Below are positions 39,620 to 50,147 of a DNA stretch of 59,762 bases, one piece after another. The notes under the pieces are model-generated. The model did no database searches. It had not been told where the DNA came from and worked only from the letters and a program-made list of their open reading frames with translations. The DNA comes from Photorhabdus australis DSM 17609. Lineage in GTDB: Bacteria; Pseudomonadota; Gammaproteobacteria; Enterobacterales; Enterobacteriaceae. The stretch's first letter is position 1, and each line of letters starts with the position of its first letter. The stretch is taken from assembly GCF_000711895.1 (NCBI RefSeq), contig NZ_JONO01000034.1, forward strand, positions 1-59,762, read 5' to 3'. Position numbers and translations under genes: made by a program.

Positions 39620-41926
39620 TCACTCTTTTAGCACCCATACATGGTGTTCGCCGTTTATCATCTCTGCGCCTTCCAGAATTTTCTCGAAGCCTGGGAATCT
39701 TTTATTCCACTCAGCGATCTGGCGAATATATTGTAACCAGGGAGAGTTTTCATCACCAAAGGATTCCCCCGGCATGATGATGGGTATACCCGGTGGATAA
39801 GGAATAACGCCAACAGCCGATATACGTCCAGTGAGTTTACTGAGTGGGATATGTTCAGTACGGCCTGCCATATGGTCAAGGAATGCCTGCCGGGGAAGCT
39901 TCACTATATTAGGTAATTGGTTAAATGATCTTGTTTGTTCAATATCCATTTCATATTCTTTCATATATCTGAACATTTCGTCCGAAATATCTTTTAGTCC
40001 TATATCTTGATAATTGGGGGGATATTGCTTAGTGAGTTTCGGCAAGCATTGTTTAAGTGGTGTATTAGCGTCATAGTGTCTCTTGAAACTTAATAATACA
40101 TTGAGTAACGTGCCCCATTTGCCTTTGGTGACTCCGAGAGTAAATTGGCAAAGAACGATGAAATCAGTGGTACGTGCAGGTACAATGTCGTGCTGGCTCA
40201 GATAAGCGGAAAGAATTTCGGCTGGAATGCCATTTTCCATCAGTTCATCATTATCATTCATTCCTGGGCACAAAATACCGACTTTCATTGGATCAAGTAG
40301 GCACCATTCTTCCGATAGATTCTTAAATCCATGCCATTTGTCACCCTCTTTTAATACCCAACAGGAAGGATCATTTGCCAATTGTTCTCTGTTTGCTTCA
40401 TGGAAAGGAATTAATTTACCGCTGTTTGAACTGATAATCTCTCTGGCATTCCAGGGTGAGAAGAACCAATCATTTTTTTGTTTAAATTCATGATGGGTCT
40501 TTGCCAAAGTTAGACGGAAGTCCACGGCTTCATTGATAGCACTTTGTATCAGTCTTTGTCCTTGCGGGCCATCCATCATAGCTGCGCCAATTTCATTAGT
40601 TGCGATCAGGGGATATAGCGGTGAAGTTGTGGACTGCATCATATAAGACTCATTGAAACGAGAGTGTTCAATGGGTTTTCTGCCATTGCGGATATGGATA
40701 TAGGATGATTGCGATAATGCCGCTAGCATTTTATGTGTGGACTGAGTAGCAAATATTGTAGGGCTATTACTATCATAATCATCTGGTTCACCACGCATTG
40801 AATAACGATGTTTATACATTGGGTTAAAACGGGCATAGGCAAACCAGGCTTCATCAAAGTGAATTTGATCAACACTTTTTGCCAATAAATCTTCTACTTG
40901 TTCTGAGTGATAACATATTCCATCGTAAGTACTGTTGGTTACGACAGCATAAACAGGTTGGCTGTCTGTAGCGTTCTCTTTTAACGGGTGTTCATCAATG
41001 ATTTGTTGGATATATTCTGGTTGAAATTGATCTTTAGGAATGGGGCCGATAATGCCATAGCGGTTGCGTTGTGGAATAAGGTATATGGGCAAAGCCCCTG
41101 TCATTATTAAACCTTGTTCAATGGATTTATGGCAATTGCGGTCGCATATAATAATCTCTTTTTCACCAATAACTGCATTCATGATAATACGGTTGGAACC
41201 AGAAGTGCCGGTAAGAACACAATAGCTCTGATGAGCACCAAAAACAGTGGCTGCGTATTCTTCTGATTCTTTGATCGCACCGGTATGATCTAAAAGTGAA
41301 CCAAGTACTGTTCTTTCTACGCCAAGATCACTTCTGAATAAATTTTCCCCTAAAAAATTGATTAATTCTCTTCCTGCCGCTGTTTTGGTAAAAGCGACGC
41401 CGCCTTGATGTCCTGGGGTAGTCCAGGAATATTCGGGTGACTCTTGAGTATATTGAAATAATGCTCGGGTGAAAGGAGGTAATAACTGAGCATAGTATTT
41501 CTTAATCAAGGAATTGGCGCGGGAGGCGATAAATCCAACCGTATCTTCAAGCATCCAGACGAATTCATCTGCTAATTTCATTGCTTCAAGTGTCAGTGTA
41601 TCTATGCTGGAATATTCGGCCGTTAGCAGCACCGGAATAGTGACATTGTGTCTGCGTATTTCTCTCAGCAATTCTGATACTTGTTCATGGGATTCAGCGT
41701 TATTGTCACCTGAAGTCCAGTCAACAAAAATACAGCACAGTGAAGAATCAGAAGAAACCGTTGCTATGCCATCTTGAATTGTTGCAGCAGGGATAACGGC
41801 AAAATTGTTCTTTTTCAATGCATCTATTAGCTCGGTAAATGCACGGCCATTTGCAGTCGTCGGGTTACATAGGTGGCTACTTACAACCATAATCTTGCTT
41901 TGTTCGTTAATATCTAAATTAATCAT
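39620..41926 (-). CDS. adiA: Biodegradative arginine decarboxylase (AdiA type)
   Basis: A 768-residue PLP enzyme of the Orn/Lys/Arg decarboxylase family; similarity runs end to end with E. coli AdiA (756). Wing domain at the N-terminus, then SWTTPGHQGGVAFTKTAAGR, TSGSNRIIMNAV, HFDEAWFAYARFNPMY and the PLP lysine in FATQSTHKMLAALSQSSYIH near residue 395. It would turn arginine to agmatine, consuming a proton, as in acid resistance. No antiporter gene (adiC) is adjacent. It is not at this position in E. coli. Lysine or ornithine as substrate is less likely from sequence. Confidence 0.88.
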   Translation of the reverse strand: MINLDINEQSKIMVVSSHLCNPTTANGRAFTELIDALKKNNFAVIPAATIQDGIATVSSDSSLCCIFVDWTSGDNNAESHEQVSELLREIRRHNVTIPVLLTAEYSSIDTLTLEAMKLADEFVWMLEDTVGFIASRANSLIKKYYAQLLPPFTRALFQYTQESPEYSWTTPGHQGGVAFTKTAAGRELINFLGENLFRSDLGVERTVLGSLLDHTGAIKESEEYAATVFGAHQSYCVLTGTSGSNRIIMNAVIGEKEIIICDRNCHKSIEQGLIMTGALPIYLIPQRNRYGIIGPIPKDQFQPEYIQQIIDEHPLKENATDSQPVYAVVTNSTYDGICYHSEQVEDLLAKSVDQIHFDEAWFAYARFNPMYKHRYSMRGEPDDYDSNSPTIFATQSTHKMLAALSQSSYIHIRNGRKPIEHSRFNESYMMQSTTSPLYPLIATNEIGAAMMDGPQGQRLIQSAINEAVDFRLTLAKTHHEFKQKNDWFFSPWNAREIISSNSGKLIPFHEANREQLANDPSCWVLKEGDKWHGFKNLSEEWCLLDPMKVGILCPGMNDNDELMENGIPAEILSAYLSQHDIVPARTTDFIVLCQFTLGVTKGKWGTLLNVLLSFKRHYDANTPLKQCLPKLTKQYPPNYQDIGLKDISDEMFRYMKEYEMDIEQTRSFNQLPNIVKLPRQAFLDHMAGRTEHIPLSKLTGRISAVGVIPYPPGIPIIMPGESFGDENSPWLQYIRQIAEWNKRFPGFEKILEGAEMINGEHHVWVLKE

Positions 41927-42052
41927 GATGCATCCTTTAGGTAAGATAGTATCCTGATAAATTTAGTATGGTTAGTTTAACTTGCTGTAATACATAATAT
42001 GATTGGGGATATATAATTAACTATCATTGTATTTTTAGCGGCAGTTAATTGT

Positions 42053-43474
42053 TTACTTTGTTTTTGATTTTTTTTCCTGAGAAACTAATTTCTGCCGGTT
42101 TTCTTTTGCCTGTAAATATCCAACTAAACTAAGCTGATAACGGCGGATATTTTCGACATAGCGATAAGCTTCATGTCCACGAGCATAACCATAGGTAGTA
42201 TTCGTATAATATTTTTTTTGACTTAACAGAGGTATTCGGGTTTTTACATCAAGCCAGCGATCAGGATTACCTTTTTGTGCTGCTGTCAATTTCCGGGCAT
42301 CCAGCATATGGCCATAGCCCATGTTGTAGGCAGCCAGTGCAAACCATATCCGTTCATCTTTAGGAATGTTTTCAGGTAGTCGTTTCATCAGATTTTGCAA
42401 ATAGATTGCACCTCCCTTAATGCTTTCTTCTGGATCAAGGCGGTCAACGACACCAAGCCCTTTAGCGGTTGGATTGGTTAACATCATCAGGCCACGGACC
42501 CCTGTGGGCGATGTTGCCTGTGGGTCCCAGTGAGATTCCTGCCAGGCAATTGCAGCCAGCAGTTGCCAACTGATATCACCAGAATATTTTTCAAATAATG
42601 GTTGATAAGTCGGTAGAACGTTATCAATGGCACTAAGAAAAGAGAGTGTATCGAAGTAATCAAATGAGCTGACATGAGCAAAGTATTTCTCTTCTAACCG
42701 CGGCATTACATCTTCTTCTGTCATTTGACTGAAAAAATCCAGCATAGCAGCATAAAGGCTGTAATCATCGGTACGCTTTAAATACCACGTTAAGGGATTA
42801 TCTTCACTGACATCAAAAGCGACAGCCAGATTAGGGTAAGTGCGTTGTTGCAACGCGACATTAATAGAATCGCCTAAGGTGTAATCCAGCTTACCTTCTG
42901 ATACCAATTCTAGTAACTCGCGGGTGTTGTACTGCTGTGTCTCGTCCCATTCAAGTCCTGGGTGGGATTCTGCTTTTATTTGTTTCAGTGTGCTGACGTG
43001 AGCAGAACCGGAAGTGACGAGTAATTTGCCTGTTAAATCTTTAAAAGAACGAGGGCGTGGCGTACCTTTACGGTAAATTAACTGTTGAGAAACAGAATAG
43101 TAAGCGGGGCCAGTTTGGGTTTGTTCCAGCCTTTCCTTGTTATAGGTTAGACCTGCGGCTAGAAAATCAGCATCACCATTTTCCAGATCATCAAATAACT
43201 GGTTGATATTTTTTCTGAATTTGATTTCCAGTTTTACACCAAGGTAATCAGCAAAGCGTTTTACCAGTTCGTAATCAAATCCATTGAGCTCTTTCTTGCT
43301 TGTCAGGTAAATCAGAGGTGAGCTGATGGTGCTGATCCGCAGTTCTCCCCTGGTAATGATCCTGTTAATCTGCTCTTGCTGTTTATTCGGCCAACTGATG
43401 TTTAGACTGATAATGGCAGCGGAAAAAAGAGCGATAACAATGATAACGAAGTAGTTTATTTTTATATTATTCAA
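42053..43474 (-). CDS. mltF: Membrane-bound lytic murein transglycosylase F
   Basis: A 473-residue periplasmic enzyme with an N-terminal membrane anchor ([20 protein letters not shown]), an amino-acid-binding-protein-like domain (about 35-265) and a C-terminal SLT domain with the catalytic Glu in [18 protein letters not shown]. Cuts peptidoglycan glycan strands with formation of anhydromuramic ends. Divergent from purL, as in E. coli. Confidence 0.95.
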   Translation of the reverse strand: MNNIKINYFVIIVIALFSAAIISLNISWPNKQQEQINRIITRGELRISTISSPLIYLTSKKELNGFDYELVKRFADYLGVKLEIKFRKNINQLFDDLENGDADFLAAGLTYNKERLEQTQTGPAYYSVSQQLIYRKGTPRPRSFKDLTGKLLVTSGSAHVSTLKQIKAESHPGLEWDETQQYNTRELLELVSEGKLDYTLGDSINVALQQRTYPNLAVAFDVSEDNPLTWYLKRTDDYSLYAAMLDFFSQMTEEDVMPRLEEKYFAHVSSFDYFDTLSFLSAIDNVLPTYQPLFEKYSGDISWQLLAAIAWQESHWDPQATSPTGVRGLMMLTNPTAKGLGVVDRLDPEESIKGGAIYLQNLMKRLPENIPKDERIWFALAAYNMGYGHMLDARKLTAAQKGNPDRWLDVKTRIPLLSQKKYYTNTTYGYARGHEAYRYVENIRRYQLSLVGYLQAKENRQKLVSQEKKSKTK

Positions 43475-43642
43475 ACTGTTATCTCTTTGTAACGCGGCGT
43501 GATGCTATGTGGAAACGCGCTATTATTATCATGGTTAAATTTCCAGTGATTGAGCATTTTGCGGAACAAAAACTGACTGCGCAACTTATATCGATACTAT
43601 TGGCATAATCTGGCCATCGAACAATTAGTCTTCATAATCATC

Positions 43643-43658
43643 ACGCAAACGGTTTCGT
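43643..43658 (+). promoter_or_regulatory. PurR operator before purL
   Basis: ACGCAAACGGTTTCGT fits the PurR consensus AnGCAAnCGnTTnCnT at every fixed position. It lies 85 bases before purL. Confidence 0.88.
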
Positions 43659-43743
43659 CACTGGTTGCAATCCTCTATAATGTGTTTATTTTCCCCTAAG
43701 GCATCAGTCAGGTTTCGCTTCTAAGATGAGAGAATTTATTACT

Positions 43744-46700
43744 ATGGAAATTCTGCGTGGTTCCCCCGCTTTATCGGCATTTCGTATCACCAAGCTCCTT
43801 TCTGTGTGTCAGGAACAGCAACTTCCGGTCAATGATATTTATGCGGAATATGTTCATTTTGCAGAGATTAATGCACCTTTGGGTGATACGGATTCAGCAA
43901 AGTTACAGCGATTGCTAAAATATGGGCCTTCATTAGCGGAGCATGAACCAAAAGGAACATTGCTGCTAGTGACTCCTCGTCCGGGGACGATTTCTCCATG
44001 GTCTTCTAAAGCAACAGATATTGCTCATAATTGTGGTTTGTCTCAGGTCGTGCGTCTGGAACGTGGTCTGGCTTATTACATCCAGTGTGGTGAAATGAGT
44101 GGCTCACAGTGGCAAATATTGTCTTCATTGCTGCATGATCAGATGATGGAAACGGTTTTTACTCAACTGAAACAGGCGGAGAAATTATTTTCTCATCAGC
44201 AGCCCACCCCATTAAAGCGCATTGATCTTCTGCAAGAAGGGCGAGGCGCACTAGAGAAAGCGAATACTGAACTTGGATTGGCGTTGGCACCGGATGAAAT
44301 TGATTATTTGCTGGAAGCCTTCGAAAAATTGGGGCGCAATCCAACAGATGTTGAACTTTACATGTTTGCTCAAGCTAATTCAGAACATTGCCGTCATAAA
44401 ATCTTTAATGCTGATTGGGTTATTGATGGTCAGGAACAGCCAAAATCATTGTTTAAAATGATTAAAAATACCTATGAGCAAACCCCGGATTATGTGTTGT
44501 CAGCTTATCAAGATAATGCCGCTGTGATGGAGGGATCTTCTGTTGGCCGTTTCTTTGCTGGTGTAGAAGACGGTTCATATGATTATCATCAGGAACAAGT
44601 TCATATTCTGATGAAGGTTGAAACCCATAATCATCCGACGGCAATCTCTCCCTGGCCGGGTGCCTCGACCGGTTCCGGTGGTGAAATTCGCGATGAAGGT
44701 GCAACAGGTCGAGGGGCTAAACCAAAAGCCGGGTTGGTAGGATTCTCTGTATCCAATCTGCGGATACCGGGTTTCGAACAGCCATGGGAAGAGGATTTCG
44801 GTAAACCAGAGCGTATTGTCAGTGCCCTGGATATCATGACTGAAGGGCCTTTGGGAGGGGCTGCATTTAATAACGAATTTGGTCGTCCAGCCTTGCTTGG
44901 TTATTTCCGTACTTATGAGGAAAAAGTAAACAGTCATAACGGCAGTGAGCTGCGTGGTTATCACAAGCCAATTATGTTGGCTGGCGGGATTGGTAATATC
45001 CGTGATGAACATGTCAAGAAGGGTGAAATTTCTGTTGGCGCGAAACTGATTGTTCTCGGTGGTCCGTCTATGAACATCGGTTTGGGTGGTGGTGCGGCAT
45101 CTTCTATGGCATCTGGTCAATCCGATGCTGATCTGGATTTTGCTTCTGTGCAACGTGATAACCCAGAGATGGAACGCCGTTGTCAGGAAGTGATTGATCG
45201 CTGTTGGCAATTAGGTGAAAACAACCCAATTTTGTTCATTCATGATGTTGGTGCTGGTGGGCTTTCCAACGCTATGCCTGAGCTGGTGAGTGATGGTGGC
45301 CGCGGTGGACGGTTTGAACTACGTAAGATTCTTAATGATGAACCAGGAATGAGTCCACTGGAAGTCTGGTGTAATGAATCTCAGGAGCGTTATGTCCTGG
45401 CTGTTGCGCCAGAACAACTTCCTTTGTTTGAAGAGATTTGTCGGCGTGAGCGGGCACCTTATGCTGTTATCGGTGAGGCAACAGAAGAACGGCATTTGCT
45501 GCTTAATGATGAGCATTTTGCTAACCAGCCAATCGATATGCCCCTGGATGTGTTGCTGGGTAAAACGCCAAAAATGTTGCGTAATGTCAGCACATTAAAA
45601 GCCAGAGGGGGAAGCTTTGATCGTCGAGATATTGATTTGGCAGAAGCGGTTAAACGTATTATGCATTTGCCAACTGTGGCAGAAAAAACATTCCTGATAA
45701 CAATCGGTGATCGTTCGGTAACGGGGATGGTTGCTCGTGATCAGATGGTTGGTCCATGGCAGATCCCGGTAGCTAACTGTGCTGTGACTACTGCCAGCCT
45801 TGATAGTTATTATGGCGAAGCGATGTCTTTGGGTGAACGTGCTCCAGTTGCTTTGTTAGATTTTGCCGCCTCGGCTCGTCTGGCTGTCGGGGAAGCTTTG
45901 ACCAATATCGCTTGCGCTTATGTCCAGGATTTGAAACGTATTAAGCTTTCAGCTAACTGGATGTCTGCTGCCGGTCATCCCGGTGAAGATGCGGGTTTGT
46001 ATGCGGCGGTCAAAGCGGTGGGTGAGGAATTGTGTCCGGCGTTGGGGCTGACTATTCCAGTGGGTAAAGATTCTATGTCGATGAAAACCAACTGGAATGA
46101 CAAAGGTGAAGAACGCGAAATGACATCACCTTTGTCGCTGGTTATCACTGCTTTTGCCAGAGTGGAAGATGTACGCCGTACAGTCACGCCTGAGCTTTCC
46201 ATTGATGAAGATAATGCGTTGTTGTTAATCGATCTGGGACAAGGCCAGAACACATTGGGCGGTACAGCATTGGCACAGGTTTACCGTCAATTGGGTAATA
46301 AAACCGCAGATGTGCGTAGTGCTGAACAATTGGCTGGATTCTTCAATGCGATTCAGCAACTGATTTCAGAACAGAAATTACAGGCTTATCACGACCGTTC
46401 TGATGGTGGTTTGCTGGTCACGTTGGCTGAAATGGCCTTTGCTGGTCACTGTGGAATTGAAGCTGATATCAGTGTGTTTGACGAAGATATTCTGGCTGCG
46501 CTCTTTACGGAAGAGTTGGGGGCCGTGATTCAGATTCGTTCATCTGAAAGGGAGTTTGTTGAACAGGTTTTGGCAGAACATGGTTTGGCCGATTGCGTGC
46601 ATTATTTGGGTAAAGCCAAAGCAGGTGATGATTTTGTCATTTTCAGCGGTAATACTGAAGTGTATCGCCAGAATCGCAGTATTTTGCGTCTGTGGTGGGC

Positions 46701-47631
46701 TGAAACCACATGGCAAATGCAGCGTTTGCGCGATAACCCGGAATGTGCCGATCAGGAACATCAGGCTAAACAGGATAACCAGGACCCGGGTTTGAATGTT
46801 AAATTGACCTTTGATCCCGCAGAAGATATTGCAGCGCCTTACATTTTGCAGCAAGCAAGGCCGAAAGTGGCTGTATTGCGTGAACAGGGTGTTAACTCTC
46901 ATGTTGAAATGGCCGCTGCGTTCCACCGGGCAGGTTTTGAGGCTATTGATGTTCATATGAGTGATTTGTTGTCTGGACGTATTGGATTGAGCCAGTTCCA
47001 GACACTAGTTGCCTGTGGTGGCTTCTCTTATGGTGACGTATTAGGAGCGGGTGAAGGTTGGGCCAAATCAATTCTGTTCAATGAACGTGTTCGTGATGAA
47101 TTTTCGGTTTTCTTTACACGACCTGATACTTTGGCGCTTGGTGTTTGTAATGGTTGCCAGATGATGTCTAACTTGCGGGAATTGATCCCAGGTGCAGAAC
47201 ATTGGCCGCGTTTTGTGCGTAATCGTTCAGAGCGCTTTGAAGCACGATTCAGTTTAGTCGAGGTTGCTGACAGTCCATCATTATTCCTGAAAGATATGGT
47301 CGGTTCTCGTATGCCGATTGCTGTTTCTCACGGGGAAGGGCGAGTAGAATTCCGTGATAGTCAACATCTTCATATACTTGAAAGCAGCCAGTTAGTGGCT
47401 CTGCGTTATGTGAACAACTATGGTCAGGTCACTGAAAATTATCCGGCCAACCCAAATGGCTCAGTGAATGGTATCACTGCCGTTACCAGCCTTGATGGAC
47501 GGGCAACCGTGATGATGCCGCATCCAGAAAGGGTGTTCCGCACGGTCAGTAACTCGTGGCATCCAGCGGAATGGGATGAAGATGGCCCATGGATGCGAGT
47601 TTTCCGTAATGCTCGTAAGCAGTTAGGGTAG
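43744..47631 (+). CDS. purL: Phosphoribosylformylglycinamidine synthase
   Basis: A 1295-residue single-chain enzyme of purine synthesis (FGAR to FGAM with glutamine). ATG 43744 is chosen ([19 protein letters not shown]); an upstream in-frame ATG at 43726 adds six codons. ATP-binding and FGAM domains include [30 protein letters not shown] and [20 protein letters not shown]. The C-terminal class I glutaminase has [11 protein letters not shown] and the HPER triad end. A PurR box precedes it. Confidence 0.98.
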   Translation: MEILRGSPALSAFRITKLLSVCQEQQLPVNDIYAEYVHFAEINAPLGDTDSAKLQRLLKYGPSLAEHEPKGTLLLVTPRPGTISPWSSKATDIAHNCGLSQVVRLERGLAYYIQCGEMSGSQWQILSSLLHDQMMETVFTQLKQAEKLFSHQQPTPLKRIDLLQEGRGALEKANTELGLALAPDEIDYLLEAFEKLGRNPTDVELYMFAQANSEHCRHKIFNADWVIDGQEQPKSLFKMIKNTYEQTPDYVLSAYQDNAAVMEGSSVGRFFAGVEDGSYDYHQEQVHILMKVETHNHPTAISPWPGASTGSGGEIRDEGATGRGAKPKAGLVGFSVSNLRIPGFEQPWEEDFGKPERIVSALDIMTEGPLGGAAFNNEFGRPALLGYFRTYEEKVNSHNGSELRGYHKPIMLAGGIGNIRDEHVKKGEISVGAKLIVLGGPSMNIGLGGGAASSMASGQSDADLDFASVQRDNPEMERRCQEVIDRCWQLGENNPILFIHDVGAGGLSNAMPELVSDGGRGGRFELRKILNDEPGMSPLEVWCNESQERYVLAVAPEQLPLFEEICRRERAPYAVIGEATEERHLLLNDEHFANQPIDMPLDVLLGKTPKMLRNVSTLKARGGSFDRRDIDLAEAVKRIMHLPTVAEKTFLITIGDRSVTGMVARDQMVGPWQIPVANCAVTTASLDSYYGEAMSLGERAPVALLDFAASARLAVGEALTNIACAYVQDLKRIKLSANWMSAAGHPGEDAGLYAAVKAVGEELCPALGLTIPVGKDSMSMKTNWNDKGEEREMTSPLSLVITAFARVEDVRRTVTPELSIDEDNALLLIDLGQGQNTLGGTALAQVYRQLGNKTADVRSAEQLAGFFNAIQQLISEQKLQAYHDRSDGGLLVTLAEMAFAGHCGIEADISVFDEDILAALFTEELGAVIQIRSSEREFVEQVLAEHGLADCVHYLGKAKAGDDFVIFSGNTEVYRQNRSILRLWWAETTWQMQRLRDNPECADQEHQAKQDNQDPGLNVKLTFDPAEDIAAPYILQQARPKVAVLREQGVNSHVEMAAAFHRAGFEAIDVHMSDLLSGRIGLSQFQTLVACGGFSYGDVLGAGEGWAKSILFNERVRDEFSVFFTRPDTLALGVCNGCQMMSNLRELIPGAEHWPRFVRNRSERFEARFSLVEVADSPSLFLKDMVGSRMPIAVSHGEGRVEFRDSQHLHILESSQLVALRYVNNYGQVTENYPANPNGSVNGITAVTSLDGRATVMMPHPERVFRTVSNSWHPAEWDEDGPWMRVFRNARKQLG

Positions 47632-47695
47632 TGTTGTAACCTAATAAACAGGGTTCTTTAGTCACGGCAGTTGGAGAATACTTTCAACTGATACG

Positions 47696-47726
47696 AAAAG
47701 GGTGAGCAGAAATTGCTCGCCCTTTT
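47696..47726. terminator. purL terminator, bidirectional
   Basis: AAAAGGGTGAGCA / TGCTCGCCCTTTT, a 13-bp stem with one G-U pair, A-rich left and T-rich right. Confidence 0.85.
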
Positions 47727-47731
47727 GTCAA

Positions 47732-47944
47732 TTAATGAGTCAAATTCCGTAGGTTATTTCGCAGTGTATTAGATGATACGACGCGTCCTGACTTTATATC
47801 TTTTTCAGCAAAAGAGAGTAGGCATAGTAAGGCTATTTGTTCTTGCTGCATCTCAAATTGAGTCGGATCTTGAACCATATATAGTCGTTCCTCGTTTTGG
47901 ACTTGATACATATTTTCCCCCGGATAAAGACCTTTTTGCTTCAT
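47732..47944 (-). pseudogene. Small ORF resembling the C-terminus of an antitoxin
   Basis: 70 codons on the minus strand; an internal ATG at 47911 gives MYQVQNEERLYMVQDPTQFE. The segment EQIALLCLLSFAEKDIKSGR then VVSS resembles the C-terminal helix of Phd-type antitoxins (ALLxLLxxGEKDIExGR), with the N-terminal DNA-binding part missing. No toxin gene is adjacent. Possibly a remnant of a toxin-antitoxin locus; homology is inferred from pattern alone. Confidence 0.4.
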
Positions 47945-48090
47945 CTACGATGGCACATCGTTGGCTGATAAAGGCTAAGGCTTGAGTATGAAGCAAATAA
48001 TATAGACTATTGACATGATATCTATACGGGTGATTCAGATAAAAAAGTTTTGTATCGGAAATCCTTAGCAGTTCAAGCCCTGTTTCCCAC
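47945..48090. other. Intergenic region before the GlrR boxes
   Basis: No supported gene; short overlapping frames on both strands have no ribosome sites. Confidence 0.35.
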
Positions 48091-48203
48091 TGTCTCAATT
48101 ACCCGACAAATGTTTATTTGAGTGTCTCCAAAAGGAGACATTTAATTGATTGATTTTAATATATTTTTGTTTTCGTAATTCCAGGTGTCTTTAATTGGAG
48201 ACA
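48091..48203 (+). promoter_or_regulatory. Three GlrR activator boxes upstream of glmY
   Basis: TGTC-N10-GACA occurs exactly at 48091-48108, 48123-48140 and 48186-48203. E. coli glmY is likewise activated by GlrR at three such sites. The AT-rich stretch from 48240 to 48300 could hold the IHF site needed for looping. Confidence 0.88.
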
Positions 48204-48309
48204 GAAAATAGATTTTATCTATATCTGGGAATAGATTTTTGGTTGCTGAAACGTTAATTTAAGTTTTTTATTTATAAAAAACAATAAATTATGATTAATG
48301 CTTTAATGT

Positions 48310-48324
48310 TGGCACGTAACCTGC
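48310..48324 (+). promoter_or_regulatory. Sigma-54 promoter of glmY
   Basis: TGGCACGTAACCTGC carries GG (48311-48312) and GC (48323-48324) with the required 10 bases between. The expected start is about 48336-48338. Confidence 0.88.
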
Positions 48325-48337
48325 ATTAAATTGGCCC

Positions 48338-48520
48338 AGTTGCTCATTCAGCTTCTTATGTTGGCCCACATCGGTGGAGACATGTCACATAAACTATCGA
48401 ATGATGCCAGAGTAAGGTGCCTACCGTCCAACTCAGTGATATCGCTTTCGGGCCTTATCAAACATCGGGCGACACGTGGAGTGAGGCACCACCTATCCTG
48501 ACTGTAGATAAACAGCAGGA
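48338..48520 (+). ncRNA. glmY: GlmY small RNA
   Basis: The RNA begins near AGTTGCTCATTCAGCTTC and TTATGT, and includes CGAATGATGCCAGAG, GGTGCCTACCGTCCAACTC and GGAGTGAGGCACC, the landmarks shared by GlmY and GlmZ. In E. coli GlmY protects GlmZ from RNase E by sequestering the adaptor RapZ, and so raises glucosamine-6-phosphate synthase. Position between purL and glrK, the sigma-54 promoter and GlrR boxes all support GlmY rather than GlmZ. The 3' end is uncertain: a weak hairpin ends near 48520 and a stronger one at 48568. Confidence 0.85.
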
Positions 48521-48536
48521 AAGTGCTATCCTCACT

Positions 48537-48568
48537 GGCGGGATAGTAGCCAAAGCTACTGTCCCGCC
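48537..48568 (+). terminator. Strong hairpin after glmY
   Basis: GGCGGGATAGTAGC CAAA GCTACTGTCCCGCC, 14 bp with one G-U pair but no T run. Either the true glmY 3' end or a leader hairpin of glrK. Confidence 0.55.
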
Positions 48569-48707
48569 GTCATAATTCAGGTGTTTGCCTGCCTCATCGT
48601 ATGGATGTTTGCATCTACTATTTATCAGTAACAGCAGAATTTATCAGCCGACAGGTTTTTCTATCTGCCTTTTGTCGGCTAACATTGGTGTACTGACAGG
48701 TTACGAG

Positions 48708-50147
48708 ATGATTTCCTTGAAAAAATGGCGTTTGTTTCCGCGCTCATTGCGCCAATTAGTTGTGATGGCCTTTTGGCTGGTGCTACTGCCATTATTGATT
48801 TTGGCTTATCAGGCTTACCAGAGTCTTGATCAGCTCAGTGAACAGGCGGCTGATATAAACCGTACCACGTTGGCTGATGCTCGCCGCAGTGAAGCGATGA
48901 CCGGTGTTGCGCTGGAGATGGAGCGTAGCTACCGCCAGTATTGTGTCCTGGGGGATAAAACGCTGGAAAATCTCTATCAGAAGCAATATCGGCAATATTC
49001 TAAGATGCTGAAAGATCAAATGGCTATACTTGATGATCAACAGCATATTAAGACGCTTAACGATTTACTGTCACAATTGACAGAAATCACTTGCCTCAAT
49101 AGTGAACCTACACAACCCGCATCTCAATTACTTGAGCAATTTTCTAATGTTAATAGTCAGATGGTGCAGACCACTCGCGATGTTATTTTCAGTCGAGGGG
49201 AACAGTTACAGAAAGATATTGCCGAAAAAGGGCAATTCTTTGGCTGGCAGAGCCTTATTTTGTTTTTACTGAGTGCGCTACTGGTTGTGTTATTTACCCG
49301 TATGATTATCGGGCCAGTGAAAGGGATTGAACGAATGATTAACCGATTGGGAGAAGGGCAATCATTGGGAATTCGTATAGATTCTTTTCAGGGGCCGCGA
49401 GAACTTCGCTCTTTAGCGCAACGGATTGTTTGGCTCAGTGAGCGATTGGCTTGGTTGGAATCACAACGCCATGAATTTTTGCGTCATATTTCTCATGAAT
49501 TAAAAACGCCGTTAGCAAGTATGCGGGAAGGGACAGAATTACTGGCTGATGAGGTTGCAGGGCCATTGACGGCAGATCAGCAAGAAGTGGTTGCTATTCT
49601 TGATAATAGTAGTAAACATTTGCAGCAGTTGATCGAACAATTGTTGGATTATAACCGTAAACTGGCGGATAGCTCGACGGAACAACAGCAAGTTTCTTTA
49701 CGGGAAATTGTTAACGAAGTGGTTTTATCACACAGTTTGCCTGCGAGATCAAAGAACATTCAGACAGAAATTCAACTTAATGCTGATATTTGCTGGGCAG
49801 AACCTACACTATTAATGCGGGTTATTGATAATCTCTACTCCAATGCGGTGCACTATGGCGCTGAATCCGGTAACATCTGGGTTTCTAGTCGTCAGATCGG
49901 CAAATGCGTTCAAATTGATATTGCTAATACAGGTACTCCTATTCCTGAATCAGAGCGTAGTATGATTTTTGAACCGTTCTACCAGGGAACGCTCCAGCGT
50001 AAAGGTGCAGTGAAAGGTAGCGGCCTTGGGCTAAGCATTGCGCAGGATTGTATTAAGCGCATGAGAGGTGAACTGTTATTAATTCAGAGCGAATTTGCTG
50101 ACGTATGTTTTCGAATTGAATTGCCATTAACTGCTGAGAATAAATAA
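48708..50147 (+). CDS. glrK: Sensor histidine kinase GlrK (QseE)
   Basis: A 479-residue inner-membrane kinase. The frame extends upstream to 48585, but ATG 48708 (MISLKKWRLFPRSLRQLVVM) matches the family. Membrane helices near 16-36 and 180-200 flank a periplasmic domain; HAMP follows (MIIGPVKGIERMINRLGEGQ). H box HISHELKTPLASMREGTELL, N box NLYSNAVHYGAESG and G box GSGLGLSIA are intact. Phosphorylates GlrR. The stop overlaps the qseG start (TAATG). Confidence 0.95.
   Translation: MISLKKWRLFPRSLRQLVVMAFWLVLLPLLILAYQAYQSLDQLSEQAADINRTTLADARRSEAMTGVALEMERSYRQYCVLGDKTLENLYQKQYRQYSKMLKDQMAILDDQQHIKTLNDLLSQLTEITCLNSEPTQPASQLLEQFSNVNSQMVQTTRDVIFSRGEQLQKDIAEKGQFFGWQSLILFLLSALLVVLFTRMIIGPVKGIERMINRLGEGQSLGIRIDSFQGPRELRSLAQRIVWLSERLAWLESQRHEFLRHISHELKTPLASMREGTELLADEVAGPLTADQQEVVAILDNSSKHLQQLIEQLLDYNRKLADSSTEQQQVSLREIVNEVVLSHSLPARSKNIQTEIQLNADICWAEPTLLMRVIDNLYSNAVHYGAESGNIWVSSRQIGKCVQIDIANTGTPIPESERSMIFEPFYQGTLQRKGAVKGSGLGLSIAQDCIKRMRGELLLIQSEFADVCFRIELPLTAENK

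Noticed and set aside
45975-46253. Antisense frames inside purL and other long core genes
   Set aside because: Shadows of strongly biased coding sequence with no ribosome sites.
48585-48707. Upstream extension of glrK by 41 codons
   Set aside because: The family starts at the MISLKKW/RLFPRSLRQL region, and the extension runs through leader sequence after glmY.
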